DNA from: Aegilops tauschii subsp. strangulata
Taxonomy: Eukaryota > Streptophyta > Magnoliopsida > Poales > Poaceae
Length of the DNA: 64,000 nucleotides
Reading direction: 5' to 3'
Assembly (NCBI RefSeq): GCF_002575655.3
Contig: NC_053037.3
Location: forward strand, 319,761,294 to 319,825,293
Shown here: piece after piece, positions 12,892 through 24,540 of the stretch
How the letters are laid out: each line of letters opens with the position of its first letter
How positions within the stretch are numbered: position 1 is the stretch's first letter
Position numbers and translations under genes: made by a program
The notes under the pieces: generated by a model
What the model saw: only the letters and a program-made list of their open reading frames with translations
What the model was told of the DNA's origin: nothing
Databases searched by the model: none

Positions 12892-14305
12892 CTAGTTGAG
12901 AACAACAATCTTCTGTCTTTTATTGGGCTTCTTCCCTTTGGCTGGATTAGACTCCGGTTTACCTGGATTGGCACATTTTTCTTTGCTAGGCATTTCAGGC
13001 TCATCGTCACCATCTTCATCGCTATCATCTTCTGAGTCAGATGAGCTACTAGCAAATGAACCTCCCGAGGGTGGGAAGCTGCTCATTGTCGCCTCAGCTG
13101 CATCCACAGCCTGCTCTGAATGAAGATCAGCTACACCGAGAATCAAATCCTGCAAACAGAACCATGCTCATCAGTTAGCTCAGTAACACTGTTTTCTCCA
13201 CCATGTCCCTGAGGATAGATTAGCTTTACCATCTCAATATATTCCTTTTCATTTCCAGTGAGTGCTTCAATGTCATACTCCTCAGGAGGCTTGTTCTGCA
13301 CAAAGATAAAATGGAGCTAAGTAACAGTAGGGAAACTGATCTAACGCAAAATCAATTAGAAGCCTACCTGCGCATCAAGCTGCAATTTCTCATTGGCCTT
13401 TGCCATCTCTCCCAAGAAATCCTTCACTTTTCCAAGAACTATGCAGCATTGCAACACCCAAGTTAAACAGAAAATTCAGGGGAGAAGTACATAAGCCAAC
13501 AAACAAATTCCTTTTGTACCTGTCCACTTGGACATGTAAATATTTGTCAAACCTTTTCATTTAGAAAATTACTCCCTCCATTCCTAAATATAAGTCTTTT
13601 TAGATATTTCAATAAGGGACTACATACGGAGCAAAATGAGTGAATTTACACTCTAAAATATGTCTGTATACATCCGTATGTAGTTTGTGTTGAAATCCCT
13701 GAAAAGACTTATATTTAGAAACGGAGGGAGTACAATGTAGAGGCTTTCCCTATGATATTTCAGTCAAAAAATTGTACATAATAAGCCGACTCAAAGAAAT
13801 TATTTCACACAATGACGTACTATGTTAACAGCCCCAACAGGCAGTTTTCCAGTCAAGAGAACCTAAATAGCCGTATGGTTCAAGCTCGTTCTTAGCAACA
13901 ACCAAACAGTGCCACTGATTAATGACTCGGAAGAACTAGGGTGAACACATACATGTTCATATGATTCTCTGATGAGCTTGGACTAAACAAACATATAATC
14001 AATCTCGCGCAACGGTTCATCTATTTTCGGAGCTGCACAGAGTAGCAACAAGAAGAGATACCTTGGCTCTTTGGGAGTGGATCGGTGGGAGGCCCCGCCT
14101 TGCGCTTGCCCTTGTGCTGCTCCCTGTCCGCGAACAGCGATTCTGCAAATCACACAAAACCCCTAAACATTGCAAAGGAGGAAGGCAAACACCAACCAGA
14201 GAGGAATTTGGGGGAGGCGGGGACGGGGACGGTAGCCGCACCGATGAAGGAGGGTGGATTGGGCCCTGAGGGGAGGTCCAGGAGCTCTTTGCTAGGCTCC
14301 CCCAT
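12892..14305 (-). CDS. NOPCHAP1 / C12orf45-like protein (DUF4598), five exons, complete
   Basis: Splicing on the minus strand gives a 194-residue protein. Exons are 14305-14197, 14142-14062, 13438-13368, 13295-13230 and 13149-12892; all four introns are GT...AG and the phases fit exactly. The start is ATG at 14303-14305 in a good context (GAAGCCATGG). Residues 71-82 read FLGEMAKANEKL, the family's signature, followed by an EEYDIEAL stretch (92-99), a Ser/Asp/Glu-rich acidic tract (about 140-160) and a basic tail (181-189) ending in IVVLN. The human counterpart links NOP58 to the R2TP/RUVBL1-RUVBL2 chaperone during box C/D snoRNP assembly in the nucleus; the same role in plants is inference. 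No domain is missing and no stop or frameshift is present. Exon 3 (71 bp) and exon 4 (66 bp) are too short to stand out as open frames. Family assignment is by remembered motif, not a search. Confidence 0.82.
13572..13730. mobile_element. Stowaway (Tc1/mariner) MITE in intron 2 of the NOPCHAP1-like gene
   Basis: A 159-bp element with terminal inverted repeats starting CTCCCTCC.TTCCTAAATA, flanked by TA at 13570-13571 and 13731-13732. These ends and the TA duplication are standard for Triticeae Stowaway MITEs. It lies inside the 623-bp intron and does not touch either splice site. Confidence 0.92.
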
Positions 14306-14705
14306 GGCTTCTGACGAACGAAAGAGAAGGTCACCACGACTCCGCGCAGTGTGGGCAGCGAGTGCGACGCCGGCGTGGAGATCGAGACAGAGGCGACACT
14401 GCGCGTGCGGACAGCCGGCCACGGCACGTTCGACGGCGGCGGCGCAGGACGGAGGCACGTCTACCCGAGCACGCGCGGATGGCGAGCGCGTCCGACGGGG
14501 AGTTGGGGACGGTCGAGGAAGAGGGCTGGAGAGCTGCGGCCGAACGGCGTCGAGAAACGTGGGCGGAGCGAGCGTGCCAGCCGATGGGGACGGGACGTCC
14601 AGGAGGAGGACAGGCGAGGCGAAGCAGAGAGAGAAGAGGAAACGAGAAAGATTGTAGGCGCGTGCGTGAGCGGCGGCGGGGAGGCTGGATGGATCGGACG
14701 CTAGG
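14306..14705 (-). promoter_or_regulatory. GC-rich 5' leader and promoter region of the NOPCHAP1-like gene
   Basis: The 400 bases upstream of the start codon are rich in CpG and contain no obvious TATA box on the minus strand, as expected for a housekeeping gene. The long plus-strand open frames here are by-products of GC content. A 14-base repeat (GGACGCTAGGGCTT at 14696 and 14728) marks the outer edge. Confidence 0.45.
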
Positions 14706-15391
14706 GCTTTTTTTTTTGAGGGCTTGGACGCTAGGGCTTAGGAGCAGAACCCGGCACGGCCTGGCCTAAACGGGCCAAGCACGGCACGGCCCACCCAGGC
14801 ACGTCTAATACACAGGCCGTGCCGGGCCGGCACTCGTGCCGCGCTCCCTGGTTTTTGAAAAAAGTTCATAGATTTTGAAAAGTTCATTAAATTTGAAAAT
14901 AAGATAATCAAATTTGAAAAAAGTTCATAGATTTAAAAAAAAATCATCGAATTTGGAAAAAGTTCATCGATTTTGAAAAGAGTTCATCCCGTTTTTGAAA
15001 AAAAGTTCATCGCATTTGTTCACAAACTTGAAAAAAGGTTCACAAATTTGAAAAAAGGTTCATCGGATTTGAGAAAAGTTCATGAAATTTGGAAAAAGTT
15101 CATCGATTTTGAAAAGAGTTCATCCTATTTGAAAAAAGTTCATCGCATTTGAAAAAAGGTTCACAAACTTGAAAAAATGTTCACAAATTTGAAAAAAAGT
15201 TCATCGGATTTGGAAAAAGTTCATCAATTTTTTTAAAAAAATCATCGAATTTGAAAAATAGGTTCACGAATTAAAAAAAGCGCACTGAATAAAACAAAGA
15301 AAGATGAGAAAAAAGGAAAAAAGAATAAAAAATGAAACCGAACTGAAGAACGAGAATAAAAGAAAGAACTAAGTAGTACATTCTGGGAGGG
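14706..15391. repeat. DNA-transposon debris with degenerate GTTCATCG/TTTGAAAAAA tandem repeat
   Basis: 14750-14850 carries GGCACGGCC/GGCCGTGCC inverted words like those at the ends of grass hAT or Mutator-like elements; the same words recur at 15570-15600. From about 14850 to 15265 the sequence is an imperfect array of roughly 25-35-base units built from AAAAGTTCAT and CGAATTTGAA, with drifting unit length. I see no transposase. Confidence 0.6.
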
Positions 15392-15446
15392 TGCCCTGGT
15401 GGCTACGGACGTGCACTTGCGACGAAGAGGTTGCGGGTTCGAATCC
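15392..15446 (+). other. tRNA-like RNA polymerase III A and B boxes (SINE-like or fossil tRNA)
   Basis: An exact B-box, GGTTCGAATCC, occurs at 15436-15446. TGCCCTGGTGG at 15392-15402 differs from the A-box consensus at two positions, and the spacing is normal for a tRNA. The arms do not pair well enough to call a functional tRNA. A SINE head or a transposon-borne tRNA fragment is more likely. Confidence 0.4.
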
Positions 15447-15533
15447 ACATCTCCTCACACTTTTTGCGTTTGGAAAACCAGAAAAAAGAACGAAACGGGC
15501 CGGCCCAATTAGAAGCCTCTGCAGGCGCCAGTT

Positions 15534-16215
15534 GGCGAACCGGCGCATAAGCGCCAAATAGGATTTGCCCCCGGCCCAGGCACGGCACAGCCCGTTTAGC
15601 CCACCGGCTCGCCTGATTTGAGGCTATTTTTGGGCCTATTTGGACTGTTTTGGGTGGCTAATATATAATAAAATTCTTAAATAAAAATATAGAAATAGTA
15701 AGCGGGTCATGTTGTGCGGGCATCCGTGTTGTGCAAGCCATATGTCGTCAGGGCCCTATTATAAACGTGTCGTCGTGCCAGGGCCATCACGGACTGGGCA
15801 CGCAGGCCATTGGGCCAGCACGCCAGGACCATCCAATTTGGCCACCTTTTGCTTGGGAGTATAACAAACCTGTTGGCCCATCTGTTGCGAGATGGGTCTC
15901 CTTTAGGTGATGATCTGTCTTGTCTCAAATAAAAGATCATCTTGCAGGTGCCTTGGAATTGAGCCCAGTATGCAGAGCCCGCAGTGTACTACCACTTGTA
16001 GTTAAGTTCCGTCCTGAATCCCATGTCTAATGTTGCCGCTGGCTACTCTCATCACCCTAGCCATGGCCAGAAACTCCTGCAGCAAGGGATTTGTATTGTC
16101 GTGCGCCAGGTCTTTAATCCAGGTATTTTCAGCAAGAGCAGCCCTAACAGTCCTATTTTTCCATCTCGACTGTTTAAATAAACGCGGGAAGGAGAGCTTC
16201 AGGGGTTGCACCATC
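15534..16215. repeat. 682-bp tandem direct repeat, copy 1
   Basis: It matches 16216-16897 with about five differences. It starts GGCGAACCGGCGCATAAGCG and contains transposon-end-like sequence followed by the 3' part of a minus-strand LINE open frame. The copies abut head to tail, sharing CGG at the junction. Confidence 0.92.
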
Positions 16216-17558
16216 GGCGAACCGGCGCATAAGCGCCAAATAGGATTTGCCCCCTGGCCCAGGCACGGCACAGCCCGTTTAGCCCACCGGCTCGCCTGAT
16301 TTGAGGCTATTTTGGGCCTTTTTGGACTGTTTTGGGTGGCTAATATATAATAAAATTCTTAAATAAAAATATAGAAATAGTAAGCGGGTCATGTTGTGCG
16401 GGCATCCGTGTTGTGCAAGCCATATGTCGTCAGGGCCCTATTATAAACGTGTCGTCGTGCCAGGGCCATCACGGACTGGGCACGCAGGCCATTGGGCCAG
16501 CACGCCAGGACCACCCAATTTGGCCACCTTTTGCTTGGGAGTATAACAAACCTGTTGGCCCATCTGTTGCGAGATGGGTCTCCTTTAGGTGATGATCTGT
16601 CTTGTCTCAAATAAAAGATCATCTTGCAGGTGCCTTGGAATTGAGCCCAGTATGCAGAGCCCGCAGTGTACTACCACTTGTAGTTAAGTTCCGTCCTGAA
16701 TCCCATGTCTAATGTTGCCGCTGGCTACTCTCATCACCCTAGCCATGGCCAGAAACTCCTGCAGCAGGGGATTTGTATTGTCGTGCGCCAGGTCTTTAAT
16801 CCAGGTATTTTCAGCAAGAGCAGCCCTAACAGTCCTATTTTTCCATCTCGACTGTTTAAATAAACGCGGGAAGGAGAGCTTCAGGGGTTGCACCATCGGT
16901 CCAGGAACAACTCCACAATTTTGCCGTTTCTCCATTGCGTACCACTACCGTTATAGTGGCACTGAACATGGTCTTGTCCTTGTCATCACATGGCACCTCC
17001 ATCCCAACCCAAGGTCGCTCTGGATTTTTCCAAGCATGCCACAGCCATCGGAGCCGTAATGATCGGCTGAATCATTCCAGACCAAGGATGCTCAAACCAC
17101 CATTCTCAACTAGGGTACATACTTTCAACCAGCCTACCTTGCATTTACCTCATGTGAGTTCGTCGTCGTGCGCCCATAGGAAACATCAACGTGACTTATC
17201 TACTTCCTTGAAGAATTTCTTTGGTACCCGTTGGTCCATGATCGTGAAGGTTGGTAGCAAGCTGAGCACGGAGCGGAGAAGCACTCTACGGGCGGCAATT
17301 GACATAAGTGTACCTGTCCATCCAGCTAGTCGAGCTGGGATGCAATCAAGTATAAACTATGAGGTCTTTTATGGTACCCTGCAATGTAGATGGACCATTC
17401 TTAGCCTTGTCAGAGTGATCGGTAAACCATGTTATTTTCTTTGTACTTTAATGATCTAAACGCTCTTATATTTTTTTACGGAGTATGTTATAGGGCAAGT
17501 TGTCATCTGTTCTCCAAAGCTCTGCAAAACCTCCTCTAAATTTATGTCTGGACAGCGG
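15990..17558 (-). pseudogene. LINE (non-LTR) pol fragment, C-terminal part
   Basis: Translating the minus strand gives decayed LINE ORF2 sequence downstream of the reverse transcriptase core: an ARLAGWTGTLMSIAARRVLL-like stretch near 17290-17345, LFKQSRWKNRTVRAALAENT with a following WIKDL near 16810-16870, and repeated C-terminal material in both tandem copies. Several stops and frameshifts are present. It continues at 24263-24540 on the far side of an inserted LTR element. The 3' border left of about 15990 could not be read. Confidence 0.75.
16216..16897. repeat. 682-bp tandem direct repeat, copy 2
   Basis: Second copy, about 99% identical to copy 1. After its end at about 16897 the sequence continues into unduplicated LINE sequence, so this copy retains the original junction on its right and copy 1 retains it on its left. 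Confidence 0.92.
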
Positions 17559-18724
17559 TGTTCGCACACAAACACGTCACCGTGTACCTCCAACGCCGAG
17601 GGTGATGCACCGCATCTTACGTCAAGGAGACCCGTCCGGAAGCGCGATACGCAAGCAATCCGACGGGCGCTTTTGTAGACCCGAAACCCCACAAGCCCGG
17701 GAGGGACCCCTCAGGGCGCATGGCGGCTATGAGCTACCCTAGGTCGACCTAATCGCCCCTAGGGCCTCGAGGTTCGCCATCCTGCAATGAAGAAGAATGA
17801 ACGAAGAACGAGGAAGAAGAACAAGGAATAGAGATAAAAGTAAAGGTAAAAGTGGTAGATGATTGTTCGATTGTGTGTTGTTGTTCAATCAGCCGCCACC
17901 TCGTGTCTATATAAGAGGTGGATGGACTTCCCGTACAAGAAAAGGACTTTCCTTGCCGTGCAAATCATCAAAATATAACCAAATTCGGACTTCTCACGAC
18001 CTCCGACCCGGATGTCTGGCCGTAGGCCCAGATGATCTGGTCAACCACTGATTTCTGACAACAATACATTGATCGGACTGTAACTTTTGCATACGACATC
18101 AGATTTGGACGATTTTTATATCAAAATCGACCGTTTCGACGAGACGCACAAATTTAATGTTTAACACTTTTCAATCTGAGGCCATATTGAGCATGTTTCG
18201 GGCCTTTTTTAAAGTCTGCAGCAGAAAAAACTGTCCGTGTGTCCGGACGATTGCCCGGATTGTCCGGCCTTTACTCGGATCATCCGGCTTCGTCGTAAAC
18301 CTTCTATTGCCTGGGTCATTCATGCGGCCTCTGGCCGGATGATCTGGACCCCGGCCCGGATGATTCGGCCAAACATTGCTCCAGCACACGTTTTTCGCTG
18401 TGGAACTCGCATACGACCTCAGATGGGAACGATTTTTATATTAAAATCGTCCGTTTCGATGTGACGAAAAATTTGCAGTTGTACCTTTTTCCATCCAAAG
18501 CTGTCATAATTAGGTTTCATGCTATTTTTTAATCTGATGTCAATACGAGCATATCTAAGATTGTCATAACTTTTGCATCCGAGCTTCGTTTTGGATCATC
18601 TCTATATCTATTTCGATCGGCTTGAAGAGAGCCATACAATGGTGACATGAAATTATAAATTTGACCTCATCTTGCTACAGCCTCAAGTCACCCTTTGCGA
18701 TCATGTCATTTTTTAGCGTCAACA
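17559..18724 (-). repeat. 3' LTR of the Gypsy-like element
   Basis: 1,166 bp. On the minus strand a TTATATAG box (17907-17914) lies about 30 bases upstream of a pyrimidine-rich leader, the likely transcription start zone. CCGGATGATC/GGCCGGATGATC-type words recur near 18000-18370 and may be short subrepeats. Confidence 0.88.
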
Positions 18725-20086
18725 CATGCCCCCCTGTTTTTCGGGAAAGCCAGCGTGCCGAAAAATAACTTGTACCGTGTTGGTTTCTAAGGACGATGTC
18801 AACACTCCATCGACAACTTTGCATGTGCTTAGGGCGATAAATATATATTGGCCATTATTTGTTTGAATCCTTGATGCAAACTTGGGTGAAACCTTCTCAA
18901 CTTCATCAACAACCCGATGATAAAGTTCCATAAATATGCATCTCAAGGTCATCCTCCGAACCATATTGTTCACCCTTTTGCTAGGATTTTGCATATAATC
19001 AACAATAAACTTTTTCCAATCCTTACTTTCGCTTGCATACAAAATTCATTATTGGCCGAAGCGGCGGACTTTGGTTCGGCCTTACCTCTGTTGACGATAC
19101 TAAGCATCGGCTATTGATAGAAATGCAATACACCATGATTAACATAGTAGCCGGATGCTTGCTGTGCCAACTCTCTTGAATTATCATGTCTAGAAATATG
19201 AACAATTTTAAAGGAACCCAAGGTAAATTTTGCATCTAGACATACCTCAAGATAAAACTATAAGTGATTCGTCAAAACATTGATGACCCTTGGATATTTG
19301 TTGCACTACTCATAATGAATCACCGAAAGCCTCAATATATATAGCACCTTGTTTCGGTCTCCAATTGAACTAAGGAGGATGTTAGGATACTACACCGGCC
19401 ATGCTTTGACATATTCTTAGGGCCATAGATAAATATCGGTCATTACCATGAGGTCCATGTAGAATTCACCCACCAAAGTATGTATAGCCAAAATAAACAA
19501 ATGAAATAGCAATAAAATATTTTGGTCCCTTTGTATTAGCAACAAAAATGTAACTACCCAAATGTATAGTGATTTGGTAATACCCTCTCATGATATAAAA
19601 AATTATGTTGCACCCATGGATCAAAATAAATCCATGGAGGGTAATTGATCATACCTAGGGATGAATTCCATGGCAAAGGCCTCAATGGCATGGTTGAAGA
19701 AAATGGATAATGTGCTAACCGAAGATTTTGATGTTGTGATGCACACCTTCGGCTTAATTGTTTGTTGCTTCCATCCTTCTCTTTCTTCACTTTTATTGTA
19801 CTTGTTGCAATAGAAGCATGCACATCATTTTTGTTTTGATTGATCCTCTTGGGAACCCATGCCATGTTCTTCTTTCTCAGCTCTTGTGCACTTAGATTTT
19901 GTAATTCCTTCTTTTGCCAATACGATAAGCTGAGTCGGCATCTCGGCTATGATTCTATTTTGACCAATGACAATTCTTTTTTGGCCTTATGCACTCTTAG
20001 CTTCTTTTCTTCACATTTGGCACTTTGACTCTCAATAATTGGCTGCTTCATCTCATTGCCTTTAGTAGCCAATGTCAACACTTTAA

Positions 20087-23033
20087 TTAGCTTTTTTTAT
20101 TTGAAATCAAATTTGAAGTAGCACTCTTACGACCATCTCTTTTAACGCGGTAAACTTGCTTGACCACCTCTTTCTTCTTCCTTGAGTTCCGGATCGATTC
20201 CTTATGATTGAAACGGTCTTTAACATGTGATTGTTCAAATGTTGATCTTGTCGGAGCTGCATAATATTGGTGAGATGGTCTAGAATAAGATGGAGAATGT
20301 GCCCTTGTATCATACCTGTCCCATGATGGATATAGATCTACATGAGCATAGGGAGGCATCCACGGCATTGGCATTGGCAGCCCAAAATAAGAATATGGAT
20401 ATGTTGCCTTAAAATTCTCACTTTGCCAATACCGATCCTCATATTTGCGCCTTGGCGATGATCTTGGTTTCTTTGCATGATTTGGCCGATAAGCATTCTT
20501 CTCTTCACTTTTCTTTTGATATTTATCCAATAGTTCAGCGAAGGTGATTTTGATCTCTTACACTTGCGCTTATTTCGGCCTTTGTTTTCTTTTAGTTTGC
20601 TTTCATCGATCATTGGATTTACTTGTTCCCCACAGTCCTTGGTGTCTTCATTGTAGCCTCGATGGAATTCTCATCCTCAAGATTATGTTCATTATGCTCT
20701 TCAATAACTTCTTTACTTGAAAGCTTGATCCCGTCACATGCAGCTTTTACCTTCTCTTTAAATGGATCGGCTTGAAGCAGCCAATGCATAAACTTTTTGC
20801 CATCAGGACCAATTGGAATAGACTGGTCATCTCTTGGTGTTTCAACAAATTTCAATTGTCCTTTTTCAGTGTCCAATTTAACTATTTGACGAAACATGTT
20901 GCAATCCTCAAAATTATGCTTGAACGAATCATGCAACTTACAATACATTCGTCCATGGATAGATGACTCACAAATTCTAATATAATTATTTGTCAACAAC
21001 AAATCAAAGATTTGATCACACATGTTTGAATTGAAGGTATAATTTTTATTTTCTAGCCGATCTTGTGTGAGAACGGCTTCGGAATTAAGCACCTGAATGG
21101 TTCAGATTTGGCATCTTCCCATTCGGCTATGAATCCTCTTTCGCATTCTTTTTCCGATGTACTTAAATAAGAAACTATATACTAGCATCGGTTTTCTCAA
21201 AAGATTTTAACTTTGGCTTTAAATTTCTAAAACGAACATTGTTAGAATATACATGTCTCAATTGAGACAAGTGCAAGCCAAGTACGAAATAAGCAAAGCT
21301 ACCCAATCAGATATGAACTTTAGATAAAGCAACGGGGAAAGCTTTGGCTGCAACAATAAGTCATTATCGGTCTTTATAAATGGCGCAATGGGTTGACCGA
21401 TATGTTCTATAACAATTTTATTGCTAACAAGTAAATTACCCTTCTTCATTGGTCTTTCAAAATTACATATGAGGATTTTTCTAATAGATGCATCAACAAT
21501 AAAGTTGTGACTAAATATGAAAATAGGTAAATTACTTGTTAGACATACCTCTTCAAATATGTTGGGAGAGCATGATGGTGGTGTGACTTGAACAATATCT
21601 TGCTCCGCCTTTGGATGGCTCCCCAACGCCTTTTCATCATCTTTCTCTTGATTCCGTGTATCATTACATTGAAGGTTTTTGTCAGCCGAACTTTGTTCGG
21701 CTACTTGTTCTTGTCCTTGAAGTTCATTAATTTCTATGGCACGAAACTCATAGGGTAGGAAGTAGGTTCCGTTAACTTTAGAAAAATCAAGCATGGTCGT
21801 TTTGCCATGCTTTCCATGCCCTTTCTCAATACTACTTGCCTCTTTGGATCTGATGGATTCGGAATATATACTACTTGATTCGGCTTTTTCAACCGAAGCA
21901 CTTACATGTTCCGAATCATTGATACTACCAATTGCAATGCTTCTTTTATCTAAGCCAAATTTTTTTCTATTTGTTTCTGGCGGCGAGCGGCAAAAAATGG
22001 CTTTAAGTTTTTTCTCAATTTCAGACCACTCCGGATATGATTGCCCCCCAATGCTTTTAGATTATTTCGGCAATGACACATGGGTGTTGCCGAAACTTTG
22101 CAATTATGCAGGGGGTGTATAATATGATGTAGTATTAGGTGAAGGCATATGCATTGTTGTAAAACCATATTTTTGCTCGCCAATTTTACCAATTGGTAAA
22201 GATTCATCTTCTTGCAAAACTCTAGCTTTTATTGCATCATAATCAGGAACTAGCCCCTTATCATGTTCTTCAAGGCAAAGAGCACTAATATTATTATTTT
22301 GGGCTATATCCCTTTTTAATTTAGTCACTTCCCATTCTGTAAGGGATTGCTCCACAATACTTTTAGATTCTTTTGGCATTAAGGTGTTGCCGAAATTATG
22401 CAATTGCATAGAGGATGCATTATATGCTACAATATTAGATGATGGCATGTGCACTCCCGCAAAATTTTCACTTATTCGGCTATGACCGTGAAGGTGCGGA
22501 GCCGAATTGCGAGCATCTACAGTTGTATACGGTGACGAATAATTAATAACGTGAGGTGTAGCATATGATGGTTGAAAGTAACTGGCCGAATAGCTAGTAG
22601 TATCATGGCCAATTCTCCCATCCATCAGCATGGCTAAACTAGTATATTGCAAATTAGTTGTCGATGAATAAAAAGGTGAAACACTTTGTCGCATGCTATT
22701 GGAAGTTCCTACAAGAGGTGTTTCAACTTGCTTGACCAAACTCATCATGTTCTTCATGGGCATAACGATTTCTGGGGTTGCCGATGCATGAGAGTTGAAG
22801 TACATATGTTGTATGTTGCTAAAATTATATGAGGTAGAAGCATGAAGATTTTGTTGCATCGGCTCTTGCACATAATTAGATGCATGATCGATAAAGTTAG
22901 GGCTAGCCGATACATTATGCTCATTAGATGATCTAGCCACAACATATGCATTATTTGCATCTACATATGTGAATTGGGTATTCATATTACCTTTGTAGAT
23001 TGCAAATCCTAGATTACGATCTCTTCGTAGCAA
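20087..23033 (-). pseudogene. Decayed gag-like coding region of the Gypsy-like element
   Basis: Four successive minus-strand frames (22104-23033, 21258-21794, 20619-21092, 20087-20530) appear to be one broken coding region. The first (about 309 codons) is Ser/Asn/Tyr/His-rich. The third contains YCKLHDSFKHNFEDCNMFRQ, a C..H...H....C arrangement seen in gag-derived parts of plant Gypsy polyproteins. A module reading MPSSNIVAYNASSMQLHNFG recurs as MPSPNTTSYY...QLQSFGNT about 300 bp downstream, showing an internal protein repeat. No enzymatic domain follows. Confidence 0.5.
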
Positions 23034-23087
23034 GAACGGGCCGGAGACTGTTCAAAGCTTCGTCCCCAGCGGCGTCGCCAAAAAGTG

Positions 23088-24262
23088 TGTTCGCACACGA
23101 ACATGTCACCGTGTACCTCCAACGCCGAGGGTGATGCATCTCACGTCGAAGGAGACCCCTCCATAAGCGCGGTACACAAGCAATCTGGTAGGTGCTTTTG
23201 TAGACCTGAAACCCTACACGCCCGGGAGGGACCCGTCAGGGCGGGTGGCGACTATGGGCTGCCCTAGGTCGACCTGATCGCACCTAGGGCCTCGAGGTTC
23301 GCCGCCCTGCAATGAAGAAGAACGAATAAAGAACGCGGAAGAAGAAGAAGAAGAAGAACAATGGAGAGAGATAAAAGTAAAAGTAAAAGTGGTAGATGAT
23401 TGTTCGATTGTGTGTTGTTGTTCCATCGGCCATCACCTCATGTCTATATAAGATGCGGATGGACTTCCGGTACAAGAAAAGGACTTGCCTTGCCGTCTAA
23501 ATCATCAAAATATAACCAAATTCGAACTTCTCATGACCTCCGGCCCGGATGATCCGGCCAACCATTGATTTCTGACAGCAGTACATTGATCGGGTTGTAA
23601 CTTTTGCATACGACATCGGATTTGGACAATTTTCTGCCAAAATCAACCGTTTCGAGGAGACGCAGAATTTTCATGTTGAACACTTTTCGATCTGAGGCCA
23701 TCTTGAGCGTGTTTCGGGCCGTTTTCTAAAGTCTGGAGCAGAAAAAACTATCCGGACGTCCGGACGATTGCCCGGATTGTCCGGCCTTTACCCGGATCAT
23801 CCGGGACTTGACCCAGATCATCCGGCTTCGTCGTAAACCTTCTGTTGCCTGGGTCATTCGTGCGGCCTCCGGCCGGATGATCTGGACCCCGGCCCGGATG
23901 ATCAGGCCAAACATTGCTCTAGCATACGATTTGGCTGTAGAACTTGCATACAACCTTGGATGGGAATGAGTTTTATATCAAAATCGTCCGTTTCGACGAG
24001 ATGAAGAACTTTGCAGTTGTAATTTTTTCCATCCGAGACCGTCTTAATTAGGTTTCATGCCATTATTTAATCTGATGTCAATACTAGCATATCTAAGATT
24101 GTCATAACTTTTGCATCCGAGCTGCGTTTTGGACCATCTCTATATCTATTTCGATCGGTTTGAAGAGAGCCATCCAATGGTGACATGAAATCATAAATTT
24201 GACCTCATCTTGCTACAGCCTCAAGTCACTCTTTGCGATCATGCCATTTTTGAGCATCAACA
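23088..24262 (-). repeat. 5' LTR of the Gypsy-like element
   Basis: 1,175 bp, aligned with 17559-18724 over its full length with many transitions. One extra short segment near 23795-23825 looks like a local duplication of an ATCCGG-containing unit. Confidence 0.88.
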
Positions 24263-24540
24263 AGTGGATAGGTGTGGCCATCGATTTCTACATATTATTT
24301 CTATGTCCCGCCGCCTCACCAAAATTGTGGATAATTTCCATCAAGGCCTCGATCTCTTGCTGAACTAGATTTGCGAAGATGATTGCATCGGCCTTAATGT
24401 TCCTTCCTGGCAGCGGCTGTATCATCTCATGTTCAGCTCCAGCGTGCAGCAAGCGGTGCAGCGGATCTATGGAGCGTGTTGCATTCGTGACTTGCCAGAA
24501 CACGTGGTTCATCTGCTCCCAGCTTAGATAGGAGTGTTTT
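24263..24540 (-). pseudogene. LINE reverse transcriptase fragment
   Basis: The minus-strand translation contains DPLHRLLHAGAEHEMIQPLP followed by EIEALMEIIHNFGEAAG, corresponding to the region around the catalytic motif of LINE reverse transcriptase. The expected YADD box is replaced by unrelated residues or lost. It joins in reading direction to the fragment at 15990-17558, confirming that the LTR element at 17559-24262 inserted into the LINE. Confidence 0.7.

Larger units (their letters stand above)
17559..24262 (-). mobile_element. Gypsy-like non-autonomous LTR retrotransposon inserted in the LINE
   Basis: LTRs at 17559-18724 and 23088-24262 share TGTTCGCACA...TCAACA ends. Reading on the minus strand, a purine tract (AACAGGGGGGCATG) precedes the 3' LTR at 18725, and a tRNA-complement-like site TGGCGACGCCGCTGGGGA (23063-23080) follows the 5' LTR. 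The target duplication is imperfect: AGCGG at 17554 and AGTGG at 24263. The internal 4.4 kb has only short minus-strand frames, no reverse transcriptase and no integrase. LTR divergence is clearly higher than in the other elements here (of the order of 8-10% by eye, with indels), so it is an older insertion. Family not identified. Confidence 0.85.

Noticed and set aside
14085..14769. Plus-strand frames of 117-190 codons opposite the NOPCHAP1-like gene
   Set aside because: They overlap exons 1-2 and the GC-rich promoter antisense and are Arg/Gly-rich. The minus-strand spliced gene explains the region.
14850..15265. Regular-looking GTTCAT repeats considered as CRISPR or satellite array
   Set aside because: Unit length and sequence drift, there are no unique spacers, and the genome is a plant's. 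It is a degenerate transposon-internal repeat.
15392..15446. Functional tRNA gene
   Set aside because: The A and B boxes are present, but acceptor and anticodon arms do not pair and no terminator run is positioned correctly.
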